Assembly: GCA_022844135.1 (NCBI GenBank)
Contig: JALHMG010000019.1
Coordinates: forward strand, 30,290 to 94,289
DNA length: 64,000 nt
Direction of reading: 5' to 3'
From: Lysobacterales bacterium
GTDB lineage: Bacteria > Pseudomonadota > Gammaproteobacteria > Xanthomonadales > SZUA-5
The notes under the pieces are model-generated. The model was given only the letters and a program-made list of their open reading frames with translations, was not told the DNA's origin and made no database searches. Positions 25,535-38,319 of the stretch are shown here, piece by piece. The stretch's first letter is position 1. Every line of letters starts with the position of its first letter. The position numbers and the translations under genes are program-made.

Positions 25535-26938
25535 TCAATGCATGCGGCGATGCAGCCGCACCGTCATGCGCCTGGGCGTTACCGTGAATGCCAGGACCTC
25601 TTCCAGCTCGGTGCTGGGAATGGTCAGCTCGACGCGGAAATGGGCGAGCAACATCGATAGCACCATGCGCACCTCGACCATCGCCAGGTGGCGACCTGGG
25701 CAAATCCGCGGCCCGGTGCCGAACTGCAGGAACGCGCGCTTGTCGTGGACGCCCTCGCGCGAATCGCGCAGCCAGCGCTGCGGTTTAAATTGCATCGGCT
25801 GATCGAAGTTCTTCGCCGATTGCAGCGCCGGACGATGGATCAGGCAAATGCGCTCGCCTTTGCGCACCAACACATCGCCAACCACCTGGTCCGAGGTGGG
25901 CATCATCATGAAAATGCCAATGGTGGGACGAAGGCGCATGCTTTCGTGTACCGCAGCCTCGCAAAGCTCCAGCTGATCCAACTGATCGATGCCGGGGCAC
26001 ACCGAAGCTTCGCCCAGCGCAGATCGCGCTTCCGCGGCCAACGCGTCCTGCACCTCGGGGTGCTCTGCAAGAAACGGCATGCACCAGCTGAGCGAGTTTG
26101 CCGTCGTGTCTTCGCCGGCCAGCAGCAGCGTCAGCACATTGGCACGGATGCGCTGATCGTCGAGCGCGGATTCGCCGCTCTGCGCCTGCATCAGCATCGC
26201 TTCCAGCAGGTGCCGCGGTTTTCCCGGTTGGCGCTGACGCAACTGCTCGCGGCCACGCGCGATCAAGGCATCGACGTGCGCATGGACCGCCGCCAGGGCG
26301 CTTTTGAGGCGCCGCTCGCTCGGCGAGGGCAGCCATCGCCACCAATGGATCGGCGCCATGATCCGGCGCAACAGCGCCGGGAAAATGAGCGCCATGTGTT
26401 GCTGGATGCGATCGCCGGATTGCTCGATGGTGTTGGGGTCTTCGCCAAACGCCAGCGCGCTGGTGACATCGACCGTGTAGCGCATCAACTCATCGGTCAT
26501 GTCGAAGATTTCGTTAGCGGCGGCGGCGCGCTCGAATCGGCGATAAAGGCGTTCCGTCACCTGCTGCAGCAGCGGGAAGAACGCCGGCAGGTTGGTATGG
26601 TTGAGCGCCTGCATGATGAGCTTGCGCTGCGGTAACCACTCATCGCCCTCGGCTGTGAAGAGGCCATCGAATCCCATCTCTTGAGCTGCCAGACGCACCG
26701 GCGTTGAGCGCTGCCAATCGTGCGGACGCTGGCGCATGATGTGTTGAAACGCCGCAACATCGTCGCTGACGATGATCGGCCTGCCCATCATGTCGAGGTG
26801 GAACGGCGAACCGAACTCGCGTGCCCATGCCTCCATCTGCAGATGCAGGCGCGCGGGGACAACTTGAAGAAGATTGCCGAGAATCGGCAGGCCTTTGGGG
26901 CCCGGCAACGATTCGGCAGTTCTGGGGGTCGCAGTCAT
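25535..26938 (-). CDS. Cytochrome P450
   Basis: A 467-residue P450 monooxygenase. The I-helix oxygen-activation motif is LLLAGEDTTANSLSW, the K-helix ExxR is ESMRLRP, and the haem-binding loop is FGTGPRICPGRH with the proximal ligand Cys at residue 413. The proline-rich lead-in SLPGPKGLPILGNLLQ is typical of CYP102-like or eukaryote-type P450s (class II architecture without a fused reductase). The start at 26938 puts this motif near the N-terminus. No ferredoxin or reductase gene is adjacent, so the redox partner and substrate are unknown. Confidence 0.92.
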   Translation of the reverse strand: MTATPRTAESLPGPKGLPILGNLLQVVPARLHLQMEAWAREFGSPFHLDMMGRPIIVSDDVAAFQHIMRQRPHDWQRSTPVRLAAQEMGFDGLFTAEGDEWLPQRKLIMQALNHTNLPAFFPLLQQVTERLYRRFERAAAANEIFDMTDELMRYTVDVTSALAFGEDPNTIEQSGDRIQQHMALIFPALLRRIMAPIHWWRWLPSPSERRLKSALAAVHAHVDALIARGREQLRQRQPGKPRHLLEAMLMQAQSGESALDDQRIRANVLTLLLAGEDTTANSLSWCMPFLAEHPEVQDALAAEARSALGEASVCPGIDQLDQLELCEAAVHESMRLRPTIGIFMMMPTSDQVVGDVLVRKGERICLIHRPALQSAKNFDQPMQFKPQRWLRDSREGVHDKRAFLQFGTGPRICPGRHLAMVEVRMVLSMLLAHFRVELTIPSTELEEVLAFTVTPRRMTVRLHRRMH

Positions 26939-27037
26939 GGTGGCCTTCGTCCATCGAAGACCGCCACTGTAGCGAATTGCGGCGCACAACGCGCAGTGCC
27001 TTGAGCCCCGCAAGCTGCCGCTCGAATGGTGTCGAGT

Positions 27038-27150
27038 TCAGATACGGCTCAGGTGACGATACTTCTTGCCGAAGTCGTCATAGCGACCTTCCTGAAAATG
27101 CTCGTCGACGTACTCCTGGATCTCGCTCAACGTGCCGTCCGTGCCACTAG
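27038..27150 (-). pseudogene. 3'-end remnant of an unidentified gene
   Basis: Reading the minus strand toward a TGA at 27038-27040 gives a protein-like acidic/aromatic peptide (LSEIQEYVDEHFQEGRYDDF then GKKYRHLSRI). No start codon with a ribosome-binding site precedes it, and the coding look fades near 27150. It is probably the tail of a gene truncated by an earlier rearrangement; the family was not recognised. Confidence 0.3.
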
Positions 27151-27220
27151 TGTGGTGTTCCGTAATTAAGTTGAAGTAAGTTCCGATGCATTTTGGCCCG
27201 AGACTAGGCGAGGAGGGTGA

Positions 27221-27284
27221 AAGTCGGCTTCTTTCGCGGCATGCCGCGAGCCGACTTGAACGCCCGGCGGCTGCGCCGCCGGGC
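27221..27284. other. Tandem strong stem-loops
   Basis: AAGTCGGCT (27221-27229) pairs with AGCCGACTT (27249-27257) around an inner self-complementary CGCGGCATGCCGCG. Immediately after, GCCCGGCGGC (27262-27271) pairs perfectly with GCCGCCGGGC (27275-27284) across a 3-base loop. No T-tract follows. They may be a structured RNA, a terminator pair or a mobile-element end. Confidence 0.6.
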
Positions 27285-27334
27285 CGAGAATGATTGCGCG
27301 CATGACAGACCGATAGGGCGGTGGGAGCTTCAGG

Positions 27335-27352
27335 CTACGATGCGTATCGTAG
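27335..27352. promoter_or_regulatory. Putative BlaI operator 1
   Basis: CTACGAT-GCGT-ATCGTAG is a perfect 7+7 palindrome with a 4-bp spacer, 89 bp before the blaI start. The same ACGAT-N4-ATCGT core recurs at 27404-27417, as expected for autoregulation by a dimeric BlaI-family repressor. Confidence 0.6.
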
Positions 27353-27380
27353 CTAGGTCAATTGGTCTCATTGAAACGCT

Positions 27381-27420
27381 TTGCAGCATTGCGAAAGCGA
27401 TGTACGATTCGCATCGTCTA
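27381..27420 (+). promoter_or_regulatory. blaI promoter with overlapping operator 2
   Basis: TTGCAG (27381-27386) and TACGAT (27403-27408), 16 bp apart, make a plausible sigma70-type promoter. The -10 element lies inside the second palindrome ACGAT-TCGC-ATCGT (27404-27417), so repressor binding would block RNA polymerase. Confidence 0.55.
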
Positions 27421-27440
27421 ATTGCTATCTCAGGTGTCGC

Positions 27441-27833
27441 TTGAAGACCGATCTCCCGCGTCCCACCGAAGCCGAAGTGGAGTTGCTGAAGATTCTTTGG
27501 ACGTTGGGGCCGAGCACGGTCCGCGATGTCCACGATGAGCACACGCGGCGCGCGCGGCAAACGGCGTACACGACGACGCTGAAAATGCTGCAAGTGATGC
27601 ACGCGAAGGGTTTGGTGATTCGCGACGAGTCGCAGCGCGCGCATCGCTTCGCCGCCGCCGTGTCGCGCGACGCGACGGAGCGCGCCTTCGTCGGCGATTT
27701 GATCACTCGGCTGTTCGATGGCTCGCGCGCGCGACTGGTCCTGCAGGCGCTGGGCAACGAAGGCGCTCCGCCGGCGACCGAGCGCGACGAAATCCGTCAA
27801 CTGCTGGCAGCGATGGAGAAGTCGTCGCCATGA
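27441..27833 (+). CDS. blaI: BlaI/MecI/CopY-family transcriptional repressor
   Basis: A 130-residue winged-helix repressor. The family signature LPRPTEAEVELLKILWTLGPSTVRDV at the N-terminus and TAYTTTLKMLQVMHAKGLVIRD (recognition and wing) are clear. The TTG at 27441 is chosen because family members begin a few residues before LPRPTEAE; the upstream extension to 27381 would overlap the operator. The stop overlaps the ATG of the membrane peptidase (ATGA). It is expected to repress its own operon through the two palindromes upstream and to be inactivated by proteolysis. Its target genes beyond this operon are unknown; no beta-lactamase is adjacent. Confidence 0.88.
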   Translation: MKTDLPRPTEAEVELLKILWTLGPSTVRDVHDEHTRRARQTAYTTTLKMLQVMHAKGLVIRDESQRAHRFAAAVSRDATERAFVGDLITRLFDGSRARLVLQALGNEGAPPATERDEIRQLLAAMEKSSP

Positions 27834-29458
27834 ACGTCGAGCTATTGATCCATGCGACCGGTTGGACCTTGATCCACTCGTTGTGGATCGGTGTTGCGGC
27901 GTGGTTGCTGTTTCGCTTGCCGCAACTCGGCAAACAGCTGTCGACGCAGGCCGCCTACAACTGGGGCCTGACCTGCCTGTTGTTGATGGTGCTCGCGCTG
28001 GTTTTCACGTTCGATCAGCATTGGCAGTCCGGGCAGCTTCTCGCCAACGAGCGAGCGATCGAAGCGGCAGAAGCGGCGTTGCCGGTGCCAGGTTCGGCAG
28101 GGCCAGTCATTGTCAATACGCCAGCGCCGGCGCCGTCGACGATCGATGCCGTGCTGCCTGTCCTGGTGCTCTTCTGGGCTCTGGCGGTGCTTTTCCTGGG
28201 CGCTCGATTGGCGCGTGCGCAGTGGGCTTTGCGGCGCTTGGTCAGAGCGAGCGTTTCCCTGCCGGATCTTCAGGTCCAGGTCGACGAGCTGGCCGACAAA
28301 CTCGGCGTCCGCCGAAGCGTTGCGGTGCTGTCGAGCGCGTGCGCCAAGGCGCCGTTCGTGTTCGGCTACTTTGCGCCGGTCATCGTGCTGCCGGCCGCCG
28401 TCGCTTCGGGTCTGCCGTTCGAGCAAATGCGGCTGGTACTGGCGCACGAACTGGCGCACTTGCGGCGTTACGACTATCTGGTGAACTGGCTCCAGATCGG
28501 TGTCGAGACGCTGCTCTTCTACCACCCAGCCGTGCGCATATTGAACAACGATATTCGCCGCTTGCGCGAAGCGTGCTGCGACGATCTGGCCCTGCGATAC
28601 GGCAACCGCAAGACCTACGCGACCGCCTTGCTGGCGCTTGCCGATTATCGCAACGGCGACAGCGTACTGGCACCGAGCGCCGTGGCTGGCGGGCTGCTAT
28701 GGCGCATCCAGCGCATCGCCGGCGCGCCGAGCAAAGACCGCCGTTCGGTCGGTCGCACTTTACTGCCGTTGGCCGCGCTGCTTACGGTGTTCGCCGCAAC
28801 GCCGATGATTCAGCCGCAAGGCCCTGCGTTGCGCGACGTCGAACTGCGTGCGCTTGAGTTGATCGCTGCAACGCCAGCGCGGATCGATCGGCCGGCTACC
28901 GCTGGCATCGAGCACTCCGTGCCACCGTTGGCGCCAGCGCAAGCCACGCCGGTGGAGCGCATCAGTGTGGTGCAGCCGGCGCCGCTGGCCGCGGCCGCGC
29001 CGCCAATCGCGCTGCAGCGATCGCAGCCGGCCACGGTTCGATTGCAGCCCACCGACGCGTTTGCCGCAGTCCTGCCCGACGTTGCCCCCTTGGTGAGCGT
29101 CGCGCCGCGGTACCCCCGAGGCGTTGCAGCGACAAACGTGGTGGTCGAAGCGAGCTATCAGGTCAACGGCGCCGGTCGGGTGGATGACGTGCGCATCCTC
29201 AACGCAGCGCCGCGGGCATTCGCAGACAACGTTGCGCATGCGCTGCGCCAATGGCAGTTCCCGGCCTCCGGCGAGCGCTTCGAGTTGCGGCATCGTTTCG
29301 AGTTCCGCGCCGAGCCGGACGCGGGTTCGCGCGATTGCCAGCAGATCGGCAGCAGCAAACTGTGCGTGGTCAGCCCCCGCACCCGGCCAGCTTCGGTGCT
29401 GGATGGCGCGCGCTGCTCGCAGACCACCGGTTCGCGGATGTGTCGCGGTCGCGATTGA
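27830..29458 (+). CDS. M56-family (BlaR1/MecR1-like) membrane metallopeptidase with TonB-like C-terminus
   Basis: A 542-residue protein. N-terminal hydrophobic helices (residues 8-30, 45-62, 108-126) precede a cytoplasmic zinc-peptidase site HELAH (206-210), with REACCDDLAL supplying the third ligand, as in BlaR1/MecR1. After another hydrophobic segment there is a long Ala/Pro-rich periplasmic linker and a C-terminal TonB-like module (SVAPRYPRGVAATNVVVEASY...). It lacks the penicillin-binding sensor domain of true BlaR1, so the signal it senses differs. It is translationally coupled to blaI and probably cleaves it or its partner. Confidence 0.88.
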   Translation: MNVELLIHATGWTLIHSLWIGVAAWLLFRLPQLGKQLSTQAAYNWGLTCLLLMVLALVFTFDQHWQSGQLLANERAIEAAEAALPVPGSAGPVIVNTPAPAPSTIDAVLPVLVLFWALAVLFLGARLARAQWALRRLVRASVSLPDLQVQVDELADKLGVRRSVAVLSSACAKAPFVFGYFAPVIVLPAAVASGLPFEQMRLVLAHELAHLRRYDYLVNWLQIGVETLLFYHPAVRILNNDIRRLREACCDDLALRYGNRKTYATALLALADYRNGDSVLAPSAVAGGLLWRIQRIAGAPSKDRRSVGRTLLPLAALLTVFAATPMIQPQGPALRDVELRALELIAATPARIDRPATAGIEHSVPPLAPAQATPVERISVVQPAPLAAAAPPIALQRSQPATVRLQPTDAFAAVLPDVAPLVSVAPRYPRGVAATNVVVEASYQVNGAGRVDDVRILNAAPRAFADNVAHALRQWQFPASGERFELRHRFEFRAEPDAGSRDCQQIGSSKLCVVSPRTRPASVLDGARCSQTTGSRMCRGRD

Positions 29459-29473
29459 CGAGCAGCACCGCGA

Positions 29474-32890
<3,417 letters not shown>

Positions 32891-33054
32891 GAGATCGCAA
32901 CAGACGGCGGCGGGGCGCGGAGAATAGCCGGATTGCCAAGCGCTGACCCACCGCAAAGCGGATGCGCCACCGCGGCAGACCTAAGTTGTGCCGCGTTGCG
33001 GCTGCGCCATCGCAGAGCGATTTCCGTTCCGGTTGGGATGCGTGGCCACAGCCC

Positions 33055-34455
33055 TCACGAGCCGCCGATTCGATCCAGCGCCGCGTCGATGCGTGTCAGT
33101 GCTTCGCGCTTGCCGGCCAGGTAAACCGTGTGATCGATCGACGGGCTCACCTGGGTGCCGGTCATGGCCACGCGCAGCGGCTGGGCGACCTTCCCCAGGC
33201 CAATGCCCAGGGTGGCGGCAGCCGATTCGAGCGCGGCGTGAATACCAGCTACGGTCCAGGGCGCAGCATCGAGCGCGGCTTTCGCCGCCGCCAATGGCGC
33301 CGCCGCTGCGGCGGTCAGGTGTTTGGCCACCGCCGCCGCATCGTAGTGGGTCAACGGCTCGAACCACACCCGCGCACGCTCGGCCATCTCCTTGAGCGTG
33401 TGTACCCGCTCGCGCAGCGCGACGATGACATCCTCACTCGCCGGACCCTGGCTCGGATCGATGCCCTGCTGCTGCAGATGCCAGGTGAATTCGCTTGCGA
33501 TGGTCGCCGGATCGAGCGTCTTCAAATAGTGCTGATTCAGCCAACGCAACTTCTCGACATCGAAACGCGAGGCCGATTGATTGACATCGTCGGTGGAAAA
33601 GAGCGCGGTCATCTCAGCCATCGAGAAAATCTCCTGATCGCCATGCGACCAACCCAGGCGCACCAGGTAATTGAGCAGCGCGTGCGGCAGAAAACCCTCA
33701 TCGCGATAAGCCAAAACGCTCACCGCGCCGTGGCGCTTGCTGAGCTTGGCGCCATCGGGGCCAAGAATCATCGGCAGGTGCGCAAAACGTGGCGGGGTGT
33801 GGCCGAGCGCGCGATAGATGTTGATCTGTCGCGGCGTGTTGTTGAGATGATCGTCGCCGCGAATCACATCGCTGATGCGCATGTCCGCATCGTCGACGAC
33901 CACACCGAAGTTGTAGGTAGGAGAGTCGTCCGAACGCCAGATCACAAGATCGTCCAACTCGGCGTTATCGAAGATCACCCGCCCGCGCACGCGATCGTCG
34001 ACCACAACCTCGCCATGCGCCGGATTCTTGAAGCGAATCACGGATTTGACGCCCGGCGGTGGAGCGTCCTTGCGATCGCGCCAATAGCCGTTGTAACGCG
34101 GCTTCAACCCCCGCGCCTCCTGATCGCTGCGCATCGCTTCGAGTTCCTCTTTGCTGCAATAGCAGCGATAGGCGAGGCCCGCCGCAACCATCTCTTCAGC
34201 CACCTGGCGGTAACGATCGAAGCGCTGCGTCTGAAAAAACGGGCCTTCGTCATGGCTCAGACCCAGCCACGCCATGCCATCCAGGATCGCCTGCACGGCC
34301 GCATCGGTGGAGCGCTCGCGATCGGTGTCCTCGACGCGCAGGATGAACTGCCCGCCGTGGCGACGCGCTTCGAGATAACAGAACAACGCGGTTCGCGCGC
34401 CGCCGACGTGCAGATAACCAGTTGGACTTGGGGCAAAGCGGGTGCGAACGGTCAT
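33055..34455 (-). CDS. gltX: Glutamate--tRNA ligase
   Basis: A 466-residue class I aminoacyl-tRNA synthetase charging tRNA-Glu. The HIGH-equivalent is [18 protein letters not shown] and the KMSKS-equivalent is [10 protein letters not shown]. The [12 protein letters not shown] stretch and the anticodon-binding helical domain follow the normal order. The start [13 protein letters not shown] at 34455 is typical; the 62-codon upstream extension is basic, repetitive and overlaps an inverted repeat, so it is excluded. Length matches non-discriminating or Glu-specific GltX in gammaproteobacteria. Confidence 0.96.
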   Translation of the reverse strand: MTVRTRFAPSPTGYLHVGGARTALFCYLEARRHGGQFILRVEDTDRERSTDAAVQAILDGMAWLGLSHDEGPFFQTQRFDRYRQVAEEMVAAGLAYRCYCSKEELEAMRSDQEARGLKPRYNGYWRDRKDAPPPGVKSVIRFKNPAHGEVVVDDRVRGRVIFDNAELDDLVIWRSDDSPTYNFGVVVDDADMRISDVIRGDDHLNNTPRQINIYRALGHTPPRFAHLPMILGPDGAKLSKRHGAVSVLAYRDEGFLPHALLNYLVRLGWSHGDQEIFSMAEMTALFSTDDVNQSASRFDVEKLRWLNQHYLKTLDPATIASEFTWHLQQQGIDPSQGPASEDVIVALRERVHTLKEMAERARVWFEPLTHYDAAAVAKHLTAAAAAPLAAAKAALDAAPWTVAGIHAALESAAATLGIGLGKVAQPLRVAMTGTQVSPSIDHTVYLAGKREALTRIDAALDRIGGS

Positions 34456-34546
34456 GAGCTTGGGCGCGCGTTCCTTGGGGGCGCGAAGGCTAGCAGCCTT
34501 TGTGGGTCGCGCTAAGACGCAGTTCCTACGCCTCGAATGCGACCGG

Positions 34547-34612
34547 TTCATGCGAAGGCACGAAATGACGAAGCACTTCGGGCTATTTCCTGGTTTCATG
34601 CCTTCATATGAA
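34547..34612. repeat. Inverted repeat with nested hairpin upstream of gltX
   Basis: TTCATGCGAAGGCACGAAA (34547-34565) matches the complement of 34594-34612 at 16 of 19 positions. The loop contains a smaller CGAAG-CA-CTTCG hairpin. It lies in the roughly 200-bp gap between the DUF1697 gene end and the gltX start and may be a palindromic intergenic repeat or terminator. Confidence 0.55.
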
Positions 34613-34658
34613 CGGCGTCTTTGGCTCTGCCGCTGATCCACGCCCAGGCCGGCAAACG

Positions 34659-35186
34659 CTACATCCGCTCAGCCAGCTGCCGCACGGTGTTGGCGCCGCG
34701 AAAGGTCATCTGCACTTTGAGCTTTTTCTCGAGTTTGCCGGGCTGGAATTCAGACTCGCTTTGCTTGACGGCGCACAACCAATAAAGCTCGCGGCCGTCG
34801 ACCACAAAATCGTCGATCTCAGAACGGAACGGAGACAGGCTGCGCTCGATATCGGCAATCGGCGCGTGCATGAATCCCACGTTCAGCGCCGCGACCTTCG
34901 TCCGCGTGGCCAACTCATCCGCCTTGGCAGCCGCATGGCGCATCTCCTCGCCGGTCCGCAGAAACGTCTCGACATCGAATCCCAGCGCCTTCAGCAATGC
35001 CGCCTCGATGCGCTTACGCAACAGCGCGACGCCCTTGGCATTGGAGTCGAACAACACATTGCCGCTGGCCAGAAAAGTCTCGACGTTGTGGTACTGCAAG
35101 TCAGTAAACACCGGCTTGAGCGCATCCATTTTGACCGTTCGGCCACCGACATTGATAGCGCGAAGCAAGGCAACATAGCGCGGCAT
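34659..35186 (-). CDS. DUF1697 domain protein
   Basis: A 175-residue DUF1697 protein, starting [20 protein letters not shown] with the family-typical LLRAINVGG and the following [19 protein letters not shown]. Length is standard for the family. The function of DUF1697 is not established; members are small cytosolic alpha/beta proteins scattered in bacteria. No operon partner is evident; the flanking gaps are about 120-200 bp. Confidence 0.9.
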   Translation of the reverse strand: MPRYVALLRAINVGGRTVKMDALKPVFTDLQYHNVETFLASGNVLFDSNAKGVALLRKRIEAALLKALGFDVETFLRTGEEMRHAAAKADELATRTKVAALNVGFMHAPIADIERSLSPFRSEIDDFVVDGRELYWLCAVKQSESEFQPGKLEKKLKVQMTFRGANTVRQLAERM

Positions 35187-35305
35187 GGCAATCTCCTGCG
35201 CGGCGAAGCGTCAAGCATAACCAGCGTCGTTGACCGAGCGTTATCGTGTCGGTAGACCAGATCGTCACTAATCGCGATTCGCTGCGCATCGCCGATCTGT
35301 GGCGC

Positions 35306-35824
35306 TCAACCCCGTCGCTGTGGACTGAGCGACGCCCGCTGGAGCGACACTCGCTTGGTGCCGCCCGCCACCAGTTGCGTGCCCACCTCCGAGAATCCGA
35401 AGCCGCGATGGAAGGCCTCCGAAGCCGGGTTCGGCGGGTCGAGATCGAATTCGCAGACCACTTGTTCGAACCCCGCACGACACGCGTACTCGAACACATC
35501 GCGATACAGCGCTGCGCCGAGGCCTTGGGACCGATTCTGCGGTCGCACGACGACGCGATCGATATACAGAAACTCGCCGCAGCGCTCGGCAAACCAGCGG
35601 TAGTTTGGGCTGTCGTACGGTACACCCGGCCCGAACGCGAGCAGGAAGGCCGCCACATCGACACCGACGATGGCCACCTTGTGGTACGTGGCAATTGAAT
35701 CCAGGAGCACCAGACGATCCAACGTCAGCGGGCTGAGGAACTGCACAGACTCCTCATTCAGCGCGAGGATCTGCGCGTAGTGCTGAGAACTGACGGGAAC
35801 CAGATTCATACGGCCCAATGCCAT
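35306..35824 (-). CDS. GNAT-family N-acetyltransferase
   Basis: A 172-residue GNAT protein. Acetyl-CoA-binding motif A is IDRVVVRPQNRSQGLGAALYRDVFEYA with the Q/RxxGxG/A loop (RSQGLGA), and motif B follows (VVCEFDLDPPNPASEAFHRGFGFSEVG). The substrate is unknown. The start could be 35824 or the internal ATG at 35809 (MNLVPVSSQHY); no ribosome-binding site decides it. Stand-alone gene between DUF1697 and the esterase. Confidence 0.82.
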   Translation of the reverse strand: MALGRMNLVPVSSQHYAQILALNEESVQFLSPLTLDRLVLLDSIATYHKVAIVGVDVAAFLLAFGPGVPYDSPNYRWFAERCGEFLYIDRVVVRPQNRSQGLGAALYRDVFEYACRAGFEQVVCEFDLDPPNPASEAFHRGFGFSEVGTQLVAGGTKRVSLQRASLSPQRRG

Positions 35825-36050
35825 GATGGACGATGGCGACTGTGCGCCACGGCTTGAGCGAAAAAGCAGTACTGGCCCTGGGTTGATTGCATTCGGTGGA
35901 CTCCGCCAACGCTACGAGAACCGCTGGCGATTTTTGGCGAAGGTCGATCGTAGCACTCGGCACGCCGCAGACATGCAACAACGACGGTCGCAGCTGGGCG
36001 ATCGCACCGGCGAGCGCTCCGCTCAGCATACTGGGCGGATGGTCCAGCAT

Positions 36051-37022
36051 TCAGCGTTCGAAGCCATTGCGCAGCAGGTTTTCGTCGTCGCGAACGGCCT
36101 GCACGGTCCATTGCAGCATGCGATCGAACAGCGTGACTCCAGGACTGGCCTCCAAGACGAAAATATTGATGGCGCCGAAACCATGGCCAGCACCGACCAC
36201 CGGATAAAACGCGTGCGGCAGCTGCTGATTCACCGCGCGCGCCACGAGCAATTCGGAGGCGGAAAAAGGCACCGTCGGGTCATTGGTGCCGTGAATGATG
36301 AATAGCGGCGCCTCGCCAGTCCCGAGGTGGTTGGCGGCCGCCACCGGATCGTCGGCCGGGATCAGACTGGCGCCCCACAAGTCGACAACAAAGTTGAACC
36401 GACTGGCGCTGACGCCATAGTTGTCCAGAACGTAGGCCATATGGATCGCTGTGATGGCGCCCGCAGAGCCGCCAAGCAGGCCGATGCGCGAGGTGTCGAT
36501 GCTGAGCTGGCCGGCGTTGCTGCGCAGCCAGTCCACCGCCGTCAATCCGTCGTCGACAGCGGCCACTGCGGCGACCCGTTGCTGAAAAGTGCTGCCGCTG
36601 GTTCCGACCGTGGCCGGTGCCAGAAGGTTGCTTACCCTGGCGCTCGGCACCGGCTGATCCGGCGCCAATCGGTAGTCGATGGACACCGCTACAAATCCGC
36701 GCGCCGCCATCGCCCGAGCAATGGTCACGAGCTGACCTTGGGTGCGCGTACCGCCGGTGAAGCCGCCGCCGTGAATGATGATGATGACCGGGCTCAGCGC
36801 CCCCGACCCGTTCGCGCCGACGGGCCGGTAAACGTCCAGCAGCAAGTTCTTCTGCCCCGGCGCGGGCGCATTCACCGCCCCCTGGCCGTAAACCACCGCA
36901 TTGTCGACGACCACTGCAAAAGTAGCGTCGAACACCGGCAACGCCGGTTGTGCGGTCGCGCCGAGGCCGACGGCCGCCAAGCACAGACCAACGAGCGCGC
37001 AGCGAATTGAGAGCATGGACAC
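36051..37022 (-). CDS. Secreted alpha/beta-hydrolase (HSL-type esterase)
   Basis: A 323-residue carboxylesterase-like enzyme. A signal peptide (residues 1-24, ending GLGATAQPA) targets the periplasm or outside. The HGGG oxyanion motif (IIIIHGGGFTGG) and the nucleophile elbow GGSAGA (LLGGSAGAITA) identify the hormone-sensitive-lipase/BD-FAE group; D in HGTNDPTVPF and H in GAGHGFGA complete the triad. The last residues, NLLRNGFER, match the GFE-type tail also seen on the M12 metalloprotease in this window. The substrate is unknown, possibly a plant or lipid ester. Confidence 0.87.
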   Translation of the reverse strand: MSMLSIRCALVGLCLAAVGLGATAQPALPVFDATFAVVVDNAVVYGQGAVNAPAPGQKNLLLDVYRPVGANGSGALSPVIIIIHGGGFTGGTRTQGQLVTIARAMAARGFVAVSIDYRLAPDQPVPSARVSNLLAPATVGTSGSTFQQRVAAVAAVDDGLTAVDWLRSNAGQLSIDTSRIGLLGGSAGAITAIHMAYVLDNYGVSASRFNFVVDLWGASLIPADDPVAAANHLGTGEAPLFIIHGTNDPTVPFSASELLVARAVNQQLPHAFYPVVGAGHGFGAINIFVLEASPGVTLFDRMLQWTVQAVRDDENLLRNGFER

Positions 37023-37365
37023 ATCCTGGATGGCGATCGGGCATCGGAAACCGCAGGCGCGCTTGTGCGCCTCGCCAGCTCAACGCAGCCGTGCGGCACC
37101 GGTTGACGAGTTCAATCCAGATGTTTGGTGGATCGATGTCGGGATCGGCTTGCGTGCGAGCGTTCGTCGGGGAAAGCAACGCCCGGGCGAAGCGCGACGC
37201 GCTGTCGCCGTTTTTCCGCAGATCGATGAAGGATGCGCCCGGTTCGTTGCCGCGGCGACCGGGTACTCAATGCCGTGGCGACACCGATAGCTGTGCACTT
37301 GCTATGGCCTTCAGCACCTATCGGCGCCGCGCTGGCGCCGACGGGTGCAACAGCCCGCGTCAGCC
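37023..37365. other. Intergenic region with a stem-loop
   Basis: No convincing gene is seen. TCGGCGCC (37321-37328) and GGCGCCGA (37334-37341) form a perfect 8-bp hairpin with a 5-base loop, 25 bp past the stop of the minus-strand hypothetical gene. It is terminator-like, without a T-tract. The rest is upstream region of the esterase. Confidence 0.5.
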
Positions 37366-38319
37366 TCAGCCGCCGCCCGCGCGACGCGCAGCGCGCGCGG
37401 CCTCCAACGCCGCTTTGCGCTCGCGCGCTGCGGCATTGCGCGCATCGGCTGCCGATTGCGTACGCGCATTCGCCGCATCTCGCCTCAGTGTCGCTTCGTC
37501 GACACGCAGCGCGCGTGCGGCTGCGGCGCCCTCGTCCTGCTGCGGCGCTTCGGTCGAGGCCATCGGCTCGCCATCGCGCTGCTTGTCGGATTGACGCTGG
37601 CGCACAGCCTCATTGCTGCGCGCCGCGGCGGCAGCCTCGCGTTCGGATTTTTCGCGCGCGTTCTTTTCGTCCCAGGTTTCGCCCTTGGCAACAGCGGTGG
37701 CGTCCAAGCGCAAAACGATGAAAGGCATCGGATCCTTTTCGTCATGGAAGCACATGAACTCCAGCACTTTGCCGGCGACCTGATTGGCGTCGTCGGAAAA
37801 GGCCGCGTCGGCGGCGTAGGCGGCGATGTCCTGAGCGTTGAATTGCCAGATGCCATGCGTACTCTTCGCCTGCTCCACCGGCAACGGCGGCTCGAACTTA
37901 CCCAGCAATCCGCGCAGGTAAACATCGTCTTCGTTGGAGTTCGGCTGATCGTTGCTGTAGGTAAAGCCCTCCATGTCATTGAACTGAACTGGCTTGCCAT
38001 CGATCTTGCGGATCTTCTTGGCGCAGGTGAGAAAGTGCAGATGCTGCGGCTGCGGATTGTCGTAGTTGTCGCGTTTGCTGAAGCGGTAGAGCAGCGACAG
38101 CGATTGCCCCGGCTTTAGGGTGTAAACCGGCGGCTTGGCGGTGCTGACCGGCACTTCCTGCCGATCCAGGAAAGCTTGCGAGATGGACTCGCTGTTGTAC
38201 TCGCTAATCTTGCGCTCGGCGTCGCCGACGCGACCGATGTAGGCCGCATACGGTACGTCATCCGCCTGGGCGATAGAAGTCATGAGCAGGCCTGTCAGTA
38301 GCAATGGGAGAGGGCGCAT
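37366..38319 (-). CDS. Secreted hypothetical protein with Ala/Arg-rich coiled-coil tail
   Basis: A 317-residue protein with a signal peptide (RPLPLLLTGLLMTSIAQA, cleavage before DDVPY). The globular part (about residues 20-215) contains two well-spaced cysteines (HFLTCAKKIRK, LEFMCFHDEK) that could form a disulfide. The last 100 residues are a low-complexity Ala/Arg/Glu/Gln helix. No family was recognised. It follows the two-component pair on the same strand by about 130 bp. Confidence 0.6.
   Translation of the reverse strand: MRPLPLLLTGLLMTSIAQADDVPYAAYIGRVGDAERKISEYNSESISQAFLDRQEVPVSTAKPPVYTLKPGQSLSLLYRFSKRDNYDNPQPQHLHFLTCAKKIRKIDGKPVQFNDMEGFTYSNDQPNSNEDDVYLRGLLGKFEPPLPVEQAKSTHGIWQFNAQDIAAYAADAAFSDDANQVAGKVLEFMCFHDEKDPMPFIVLRLDATAVAKGETWDEKNAREKSEREAAAAARSNEAVRQRQSDKQRDGEPMASTEAPQQDEGAAAARALRVDEATLRRDAANARTQSAADARNAAARERKAALEAARAARRAGGG

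Larger units (their letters stand above)
26939..27334. other. Gene-poor interval with hairpins and a gene remnant
   Basis: About 500 bp between the P450 start and blaI hold no intact gene. They contain a minus-strand coding remnant (27038-27150), two strong stem-loops (27221-27284) and, at the blaI end, two operator-like palindromes listed separately. Confidence 0.6.

Noticed and set aside
27150..27260. Possible insertion-sequence end near the blaI leader
   Set aside because: No transposase, matching terminal inverted repeat pair or target duplication could be found in the window.
32962..34515. 517-codon plus-strand frame inside gltX
   Set aside because: Antisense to a complete, conserved GltX gene.
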